Assembly (NCBI GenBank): GCA_963920705.1
Contig: OY987226.1
Coordinates: forward strand, 5,830,501 to 5,894,500
Reading direction: 5' to 3'
DNA length: 64,000 bases
DNA from: Odiellus spinosus
Taxonomy: Eukaryota > Arthropoda > Arachnida > Opiliones > Phalangiidae
Shown piece after piece: positions 56,728-64,000 of the stretch; within the stretch, counting starts at the first letter, position 1; every line of letters begins with the position of its first letter. The notes under the pieces were generated by a model. The model was not told the origin of the DNA and did not search any database. It saw only the letters and a program-made list of their open reading frames with translations. Both the position numbers and the translations under genes were made by a program.

Positions 56728-57744
56728 CCCTCTTTGATTAGCTGATTAGATGCAGTTATTTAGACATTTTTAATTATTTTTATCAATATGAAAATGGGGT
56801 TAGGCTTAGCGTATATATTAATGCTCATATTCGTTTCAAATTAAATGTTTTTCGTCATTAAAAATAGTCAAAATTAAGCATTAATCTTAAAAGTTAATTA
56901 ATTATTAATTGACGTCCCCAGCAGTTTTACGAAAAGACATCCACCTTCGAGACATTTCATAAACCAGTTTTTATTTTAGTTCCATTATAACACGCCCTTT
57001 GTAAGTAATAATTAGTCGGCTTATTTGGAAATACTAGACACGCGCTTTTTGGGGAAGGCGCATGCACGGTCGGTCAATTTTTCCATAAATGCGTAGTGAT
57101 TAAAAGGCAGCTTTATTAAGGGGCCGGAGAACAATTAGACACGCAGATAGCTTCACCCTAGAGTCGAAATTGTCGATCCCAACGACAGCAGCACGCCGTA
57201 GGCAATTTTTATTTTCCCAAACCTCGTCGAATGAAAATACTGTTCCCGCCTGAAATACGAAACTATCGCGGCAAAGTCGACAATTACTGGGAGTATTTAG
57301 CTCGCTTTAATTGCAATTTTTAAACACCCAGGGTTTGATTAGGGAGGAGAAAACCGTGAAGGAAAGTTGAGAAATTGTTGGAAAAATATTCAAACTCTTT
57401 TTAATTTTTCAACCGACGCCAAATTTCTAATTAAAACTTGGTAAACTTTTATAAAACAAGTTGAATATGATTTATCATAAATTTAATTTAGTTTCTACTT
57501 AATTTATGTAATTTCTTTCAATGGGATTGAAACTCGATATCGGTTTATGGTAGGACTATTAATAATAGACACCTATCTTAAATATAAAACCTATTATTGT
57601 CCATGGATTATTGAAGATATTTTACCAATTAATACGAAATAAAAGAATTACACATGGAGTTAGTTTTTCATTTAACTTTAATAAAAGTTTTAAAAACGAA
57701 ACGATAGGTAAGACACCTATCTTGATAGATACGTATGAATGACA
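56728..57744. other. Spacer with GC-richer island at 57050-57320
   Basis: The island is repeat-free, has no ORF, and contains GCTTTATTAAGGGGCC next to GAACAATTAGACAC, words that resemble Hox/Cdx and Sox sites. Regulatory role is inference. Confidence 0.35.
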
Positions 57745-57800
57745 AAATCTGCCGTTCATAACAGTCCTCTAACGGCAAACAGTGGCAAAGTAGTTACTAA
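57745..57800 (+). repeat. Family L motif copy
   Basis: CAGTCCTCTAACGGCAAACA followed by GTGGCA, matching 17281-17310. Confidence 0.6.
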
Positions 57801-57835
57801 CAAAACCACATGTTTGGTGATATAGGCGTGTAGAG

Positions 57836-58004
57836 ATCGGGGTTTGGACTAGAAATTTCTGATTATTTTATCTTGATTCATAATTAGAAATTATCCACGA
57901 TAAGTCTATGATAAATCCAATGTAATCGCGAATAATTTTCCGATTATTTTTTTCTGATTAACTGATTAACTGATATTTGTGGATTATTTTGTCCAAACCC
58001 CGAT
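57836..58004 (+). mobile_element. Family O foldback element
   Basis: The left ATCGGGGTTTGGAC and right GTCCAAACCCCGAT are perfect 14-bp inverted ends. GGCGTGT occurs on both sides a few bases out (57826 and 58012), a possible target duplication if the true ends lie slightly further out. No ORF. Confidence 0.65.
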
Positions 58005-58833
58005 TTCTATTGGCGTGTGCCTATATATATATAAACGTTTGCCTATTTTTTTATAGCGCGAGAGTTATCTAAACATCTTTATTGGTTATGGAGTTTAATT
58101 TTAAATTTTACAATTAAAACTAAAAATTAATATCAACCTTTGAAAAAAATATTTTTGCTGACGAAAGGTGTCGTCTGGACAAGGTGTAAAATAGATTTAG
58201 TTATTTCCAAACTTAATCAAGTGCTCTATGCAATCTTAAATGTATAGAAATTAATTAACGCAATTTCCAGTTCATTAACTGTATACCATAAAAGCCAATT
58301 TAATCTTTAAAGTTAATTACAAAAAATCTCCACCCAGAAACCAATATTAAAAAAAGGGATTTAAAACATTCATTCTTATTATTAATAGTCTTCTATCATA
58401 GGGAATCCATTTCCCGCTCACGAATAATTTACAAAACTATTTTATCTTCGATTATATATAACATTATGTATCCATTCGCCTCAACTTTCGCTATTGCGCA
58501 AACTTATCTTGAATTACAAATTTATTTAGTTTCAGTATAAATATTCACCACGGTTTCAAAGCTAGCTTATGGTCTCTCTTAATCACGTATAGATTGTATT
58601 GATCCTCTCGTTGAATGCGGTAAAAACTTATTCTGATCCTGTAGTTGGGAGCAGCTCCTCATTGCTAGGGGAGTAACACCCGCCCATTCGGTTGCATTAA
58701 TTAGTTCGACTTTGCGACTCTCTGGGGCAACTGACTATTGTAATAACACAATACTGACAATTACCAACCTCCGCCTCGTTTTCCTCCTGCAGCCAACGTT
58801 CTTACAACCCAGCTGCTCCTGATCCCAGCTATT
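58005..58833. other. AT-rich spacer, GC-richer island at 58620-58830
   Basis: The island has ATTAATTAG, a CTATTGT...ACAATA inverted pair, CAGCTGCTCC and TGCAGCC words and no ORF. It is a repeat-free candidate enhancer; inference. Confidence 0.35.
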
Positions 58834-58927
58834 TTAAAGGGAAACTCTGATTCAATATATTTTCAAGAACTCCACGGTAAATTTAGTCCGGCAGCGCGTC
58901 TACTTAAAAGTGGTACTTTCCCTTTGA
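58834..58927 (+). mobile_element. Possible family V TTAA MITE, 94 bp
   Basis: TTAA with AGGGAAACTC on the left and TACTTTCCCT with TTGA on the right. The terminal match is only 7 bp, so support is weak. Confidence 0.35.
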
Positions 58928-59499
58928 AAGAGAGGATCGTGCAAATCTTTATTAGTCCAGTTAGACTATTTCATAGTGAGAGTGCACTATTTCAAAAGTA
59001 TCAAGGAACTGTATAGTTGCTTTTGTAATGATTATTAAACTTGAATTTACGCTTTAGCTTTAGTAGCTATTCTTGTTGAAAATATTCACGTAAACGCCCC
59101 GCGTAAGAGCGGGTCTAACTATGAGTGGATATAGTTTTGCGTGTTAAGGAGGGAGTTGAAGTATAAGGGCCTCTTTCTCGAATGCGCGGGAGTTGTGTTG
59201 CGACGAGAAGAGGTTATTACGGGGGATGATCGGGAAAAAGGGACCGTTCAATTGTTATTTTTATTCAATAATAGGATCAGGCTACGTTTCTTTTTAGTTA
59301 AAGGGATATTGGTATGTTTTAAGATTGAATATATATAAATTAACTGGTCAAAGTGACCTTTTGATAACTCGTTAAGGTCACGTGACTAACGGTGTTCCGT
59401 GATTGGCTATTGAATTGCTTTTTAAAATGACAAAAACTTACCTTTATTTATAAATCACTTTGGACAGCACTTATTTATTTTTTATCAAAGTTAATTTTC
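58928..59499. other. Spacer
   Basis: The 65-codon frame at 59141-59338 has no recognised domain. No repeat was recognised. Confidence 0.4.
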
Positions 59500-59790
59500 T
59501 TGACTTTTCCAGGTTTTCCCTGACCATTTCTATACAATTTCCCTTGCCAATTTTAATCTATTTCATAAATTTATTTTTACCAGTGAGCTCTTAGCAATTA
59601 CCACTTTTTATTTGACATAGTTTATCAATCAGGGTCGGTAATTTATTCAGAATATGAGAAAAAATTAATTTGTCAATCAATCATAAACAGTTCCTTGACC
59701 ATTGGGCTCATTTTCAAATTCCCTGACCTTTAGGGGCAATTTCCAAATTGCCGGACTTTTCCAGGCACTGCAGTTTTTCCAAGTCGTGTA
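59500..59790 (-). mobile_element. Family H element, decayed copy
   Basis: The minus strand carries CAGGGAAAACCTGG and GGTCAGGGAATTTG family words. The terminal CAGGGTTGCCACA is not preserved. Boundaries are approximate. Confidence 0.5.
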
Positions 59791-61471
59791 CGCGAACCCT
59801 ATTTATAAGCTAGAAATTAATTTTTAACTTGGAAAATAGGCTTAACAAGGATCTATGGTTAGGATGAAATCTCTCCATTAACGGTTTTAAAACGGTTACA
59901 CAGTATCTGTATGAACGCGCATCTATAGCTTTCTCGTCTCCCGATAATAAATACATATAAACATGATTTTTTTAGTCGTTTACACTTCATTTTCCCTTTA
60001 AAACTTCTATGAAGATGTATTTTGACCGCGCTATGAAGGTTCTATAGCTCCATTATAATTGTATATCTACTATACCTATGAACGTTATTCAATTGAAATA
60101 TGATTTTTTTTTTCCTATTATTGTATTATGAATAATATATTCGGGTTTTTTATCCATACGACGATGACTGCAACCTATTGACGACTGTTCGAAGTGATTG
60201 GGGACCTATATTATCTCGGTTTTTTTTCGGTTAAGATAAACCATATGTTAAGTCTGCCAAATTGATACCCAAGTACCACTTTTGGAATATGGTACAATTC
60301 CCATAAAATAATTTGTACAATATAATATTCGAGGTTATTTGCTCGTATAAGTAGAACACTTAACCAATTCGGTTAGTCGATGCCTGTGAATAAAAATGAA
60401 AAACCAATATCTGTCCTGATGAACATGGACAATGAGATAATTGTCTGTTCAGAATGGTTTGCGGTGCTTTTATTTACCGTGATGTTACTTAAATTTAACA
60501 TTCAGTGTTAATCCGCGCCAGCTTTTACTCGGTTGCAAATTGCCTTAGATCAGAGATATTCATCTTTATGAAAACCGTTAGAATGTTTAGAGTTCAATGT
60601 TATTTTGTATATTATATACAATTTAAAGCTGAGGCAGAATAATGCAATGTTCACGTGGCTATTGTAGAGTCTACATTTGATTCTCTCGCGTTCTGGCACG
60701 TGATATGGTTGCTTTCGCGTGGTCGTTTTCGTTAAAGTACTTAATCCAGAAAGTCCTAATTATGTTATTATGATAAAACTATAAATAAGCATTGTAAAAA
60801 TAAAACTAGGTAATCAGTAGAAAATCATTTATCCTCAGGCTTTATTCAACATTTAAGTATACTTAAATATTAATTTTAAACTTAAGTTATTGACCATAAT
60901 TTCACTCAGGATACAATAATTTAAATCACAGCATATTACAATGCCATCCTAATACATTTATTATTAAATTTGCAATATTAAAACTACTTGAAAAACGACA
61001 TTTCTCAATGGCTTCTCCTTGACAAAAAAACGTATATATGATTCCTCTTGATTCGTCCCCTACAATAAAAATGACCGAAAACAGATTGAATATATATAAT
61101 AAAAGTGAAAACGGTTGCTAACCTATACTCTCTGACGCTTATGCAGTTATAAAATTGATATATCAATTAAATGAATCTTTGCTTTTCGACTTTTCCATAT
61201 TTATGTATATATATTCAGCCGTTCGTTGAGTATTAGACCCCCTAGTGGCCTCGCATATTGGCCGCATTCAACTCTTCGATATTCCTAGCGTATATGAAGT
61301 ATTTTATATCAGCAGACTCTTTACAAAAAGGACTTCAATGGCTCCCTTTATATACGATGTTTAGGGAAGGTGAAATGGAAAAGTTAAAATTTATTTGATA
61401 ACCTTCCTTGGATTTCCTCACCTGACTCAATTCGGGCCTCGTCAATAATTTTAAGGGTAACTTGATCGCAT
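59791..61471. other. AT-rich spacer with family J and I fragments
   Basis: 59868-59930 is a family J end (ACGGTTTTAAAACGGTTAC, TGTATGAACGCG). 60654-60760 is an internal family I fragment (GGCTATTGTAGAGTCTACAT, TTGCTTTCGCGTGGTCG). No gene was recognised. Confidence 0.45.
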
Positions 61472-62010
61472 ATCATCTTTATAAACTGATTTATTATAAT
61501 TTCAACTCTCGGTTGTTGAAGCCGAATCGATTTGAAACTGGCTCCCGAAGCAGTTTCGTGAAATCAGAGGTATATAATAATCCCCTTCGGGGGGAAGTAT
61601 GAAAGCCCCTATACTACCAATGCTAAAAATCACGAACAACAAGAGCCCGCTGCTGACTATCTAGGCCACTAGCACGCGATGGACTTCTCAATGTCGCTAC
61701 TCTAGTAAATGGTCTTTGTATAAACAAGACGGCTCGATTTGTGTTTAGAACTTCCTGTCTCGGGAGTCCGGCTGTCTGTTAAAATGGAGTCGAAGGTTGA
61801 CTTCAGCTCGCGAGTTCCGGAAGTGTGCGTAGGGAAAATTTAGTGAGGTTCAAAATGGTGTAACTATTTTTTGGGAGTAAAGCGGTGTGTCGATCCGCCG
61901 CGATTTACGCCGGGCACTTGTTGTTCGTCGATTTTGCCTACCTTTCATACTTCCCCCCGAAGGGGGTTATTATATACCTCTGGTGAAATCAATTCAAAAT
62001 AATTTAAAAA
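61472..62010 (+). mobile_element. Family J fragment, split by family F
   Basis: GCCGAATCGATTTGAAACTG and CCCGAAGCAGTTTCGTG match family J. After the family F insertion AAATCAATTCAAAAT resumes. Outer ends were not found. Confidence 0.55.
61558..61989 (-). mobile_element. Family F foldback element, second copy, with 7-bp TSD
   Basis: The element (61565-61982, 418 bp) is inverted relative to the copy at 51598 and very similar along its length. GTGAAAT is duplicated at 61558-61564 and 61983-61989. The frame at 61887-62126 starts inside it and is incidental. Confidence 0.95.
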
Positions 62011-62467
62011 GAAAGTTTCCCATTCTCTTGACTACTGCGAAACATTTTGGAACTTTGACTTTTAGGCTTAAATATTATATTATTTCTTTTCGATCCTCCC
62101 TTTGTGGGCTTCAATCAGCCTTTTGAGAATAAAGTCGACTATTTCTCGAGCTATGTGCGTGCGCAATCGGTTCACGAATCGAAACCGATTGAAGCAATAT
62201 TGTAGGAAATAGACAAAAACGAATGCATTCGTACTGCCTTCTAGTTCATTCCATATCTTTCCCTGAATTTCTACTATATGGGAAGCGAGCTAGCTAGTTC
62301 ACGATCTTTATCACACGTTACTCGCACGCGCGGGCGTATATGTGTACCTATATGGGCCTATATCATTTTTTATTTGCTCTTGGAATCAAAACCCCTACTG
62401 CGCCAGACTCGGGACGACCCCCTTTAAAGCCTTCATATTGTATTCGGTGAAGGCTTCATGCGGGAAA

Positions 62468-62498
<31 letters not shown>

Positions 62499-62841
62499 CA
62501 TCTCTTTTGTGGTGTTTAATACCAGTATTTATTGGAATAACCGAGATTGAAGCCCAGCAGAGAGATTGAGTTTGAATAAATGGAAAAGCTAGGGGGTTTG
62601 CATTTTTAATATGTTGGGTAAACTTTCAAGTGTTTGTTCGATGTATATACGAGGGTGGATTATGTATTCTATATATACGATGACCGTTTAAAATTGAGGA
62701 ATATTGCGTGAAGCGAATCACCGAAACTTACGCGATTTAAATCATTAGTCCATTTTCGATTTCATTGATATCCGAATTACAATTTATCGTCCGTTTGATA
62801 TGAAAATTTTGGTTTGAAATTTTGAATATGGCTTTTTAATA
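62011..62841. other. Spacer with hairpin plus poly-A at 62427-62498
   Basis: AAGCCTTCA (62427-62435) and TGAAGGCTT (62448-62456) form a perfect 9-bp stem with a 12-nt loop. About 12 bp later begins an A-rich run of about 30 bases. This could be the 3' end of a retroposed RNA, but no body was recognised. The 62280-62400 stretch is GC-richer without an ORF. Confidence 0.35.
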
Positions 62842-63195
62842 GTATAATCAGAAGCCCATGAAACCCTCCTTTGAAGTCTACTACTCCAATGTTCCATATA
62901 GCGCTCCTCTCTGTATGGGTAAAATTCCCAATTTTACGAGTTAGAAGGGGTCCTACTTCATCCCCCCTGTCTACGTAAAATTGGAAATTCTCTCTCTCCG
63001 TAAACGACGACGTTTTTTGGACGAACTCCAAGGCTGCTAGAGATATTCGCTCGACGAACTCCCGTTCCGAAAATATCTACCGAACTTAGGAGGCGTACGA
63101 ATCGCTCCTTTTGAGAATAACCCATACAGAGAGGGGTAGACAAGACCCGGGAGTAATAGACTTCAAAGGAGGGTTTCATCGGCTTCTGATATAAT
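62842..63195 (-). mobile_element. Family A MITE, full length
   Basis: The element (62849-63188, 340 bp) has flanks GTATAAT and ATATAAT, a 7-bp duplication with one change. The minus frames at 62777-63031 and 62958-63236 start in or cross the element and are incidental. Confidence 0.94.
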
Positions 63196-63467
63196 GAAAC
63201 ATGGGCATTAAAAAAGGTGACGAACGTATAAAACATTTATCTTATAAACTGTCGCGTAGTGTGTGAACAGGGCTTTTTATAACATTCAAAACCAATGATT
63301 CTCAAAAAATCAAAATAAAAAAAAAACTCTCAAAATCGAAATATTTTCTGCATTTAATTTGAATGACTATAATTCAAGAAGGGTTGGAATTATTAAAGTT
63401 TCAACCCCCTCTTCTTTCCCAAAATCGATCTTTGATTTGCTACCAGTGAAAGGCGATCTTTCATAAG

Positions 63468-63498
<31 letters not shown>

Positions 63499-64000
63499 GC
63501 AAAACATTTCAAATTTATTTTGAGTTATAAAAACCTCCATTTTCGATATAATGGAGTTTGTAACATTTTCCCATCATCTTCCTAACACTATACTAACTTT
63601 AAAATCTCCCAATCATTAATCTTTACCTTAGATATATAAGTAAAAGTAAAAAATAAAAAAAATATGAAATGAAAAATCTCATTTATATCTTATAGCTGTA
63701 ATAAGCGCTTCGCCATATTTTTTTGTCCATGACATCTGTCATTAGTTTTTTATAATTCACTTTTTTCTCGTTATTTGCCCTTCTAAACGTTGTGATGTGT
63801 TCAGATCGAGTTTATTAATAAGGGGTAAGGCTCAATCCGCAAAATTTGACCTTTTTTATCGCGCATCTTCATTCACGCACTTAATACGGACGGAATTTAG
63901 ACTAAAAAAATAGTATATGTATGTTATTACGTTGTATATCACGGTCTAAGATTTGTAGAAAATCGAGGCTTGGCTATTTGATTATTTGATCGCATTTGGT
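63196..64000. other. AT-rich spacer with (TA)n microsatellite
   Basis: A TA dinucleotide run lies at about 63471-63498. No gene was recognised before the window end. Confidence 0.5.

Noticed and set aside
4440-63236. Recurrent ORFs beginning MKPSFE as a conserved small protein family
   Set aside because: Each lies in a family A MITE. The ATGAAACCC start belongs to the terminal inverted repeat, and frames vary between copies.
1-64000. LTR retrotransposon, telomere repeat, rRNA and tRNA genes
   Set aside because: I found no paired long terminal repeats, reverse-transcriptase motifs, telomeric arrays or convincing tRNA A/B-box pairs when reading by eye.

Overview
The window is AT-rich nuclear DNA of a multicellular eukaryote, most likely a marine invertebrate animal. 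No stretch looks like an intact multi-exon host gene. There are no bacterial-style operons, and no rRNA or tRNA gene was recognised. The species cannot be named from the sequence. Most of what can be annotated is mobile-element and satellite DNA in AT-rich, apparently single-copy spacer.

Mobile elements fall into clear groups. (1) Four unrelated-looking miniature families (A, B, F, K) have termini of the form CARRRR...YYYYTG and make 7-bp target duplications fitting nTnnnAn. (2) A set of TTAA-flanked families (C, D, I, G, S, U, V, and a 1,056-bp element T at 8548-9603) mostly start AGG/AGT just inside the TTAA. Element T carries the one clearly recognisable protein domain here, a THAP DNA-binding domain (8864-9055), facing an acidic ORF on the other strand. 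(3) CAG...CTG elements resemble hAT elements (E, H and an outer element at 8305-9745). (4) GTTCACA-type foldbacks (J), a TA-flanked MITE at 36941-37220, and several short dispersed families (L, M, N, O, P, Q) make up the rest.

Elements are often nested: B in C, E in I, H in I, G in S, G in I, A in S, F in J, and T inside the outer CAG element. This gives a relative order of insertion.

Six minisatellite arrays with 20-32 bp units lie at 737-1890, 2605-3345, 26786-27520, 32019-33966, 38503-38837 and 44515-45570. The 23-bp array has a 621-bp higher-order period. The 21-bp array is open on both strands and gives the longest ORFs outside element T, but I do not regard it as a gene.

Coding-like remnants on the minus strand are a frameshifted fragment (6887-7397) and a fragment holding a tandemly duplicated motif (25990-26408). 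A 64-nt imperfect hairpin at 27768-27831 is a candidate microRNA precursor. Several GC-richer, repeat-free islands (about 3.6, 5.2, 11.3, 17.9, 25.8, 30.4, 42.8, 56.3, 57.2 and 58.7 kb) look like candidate regulatory DNA between genes, but that is inference only.
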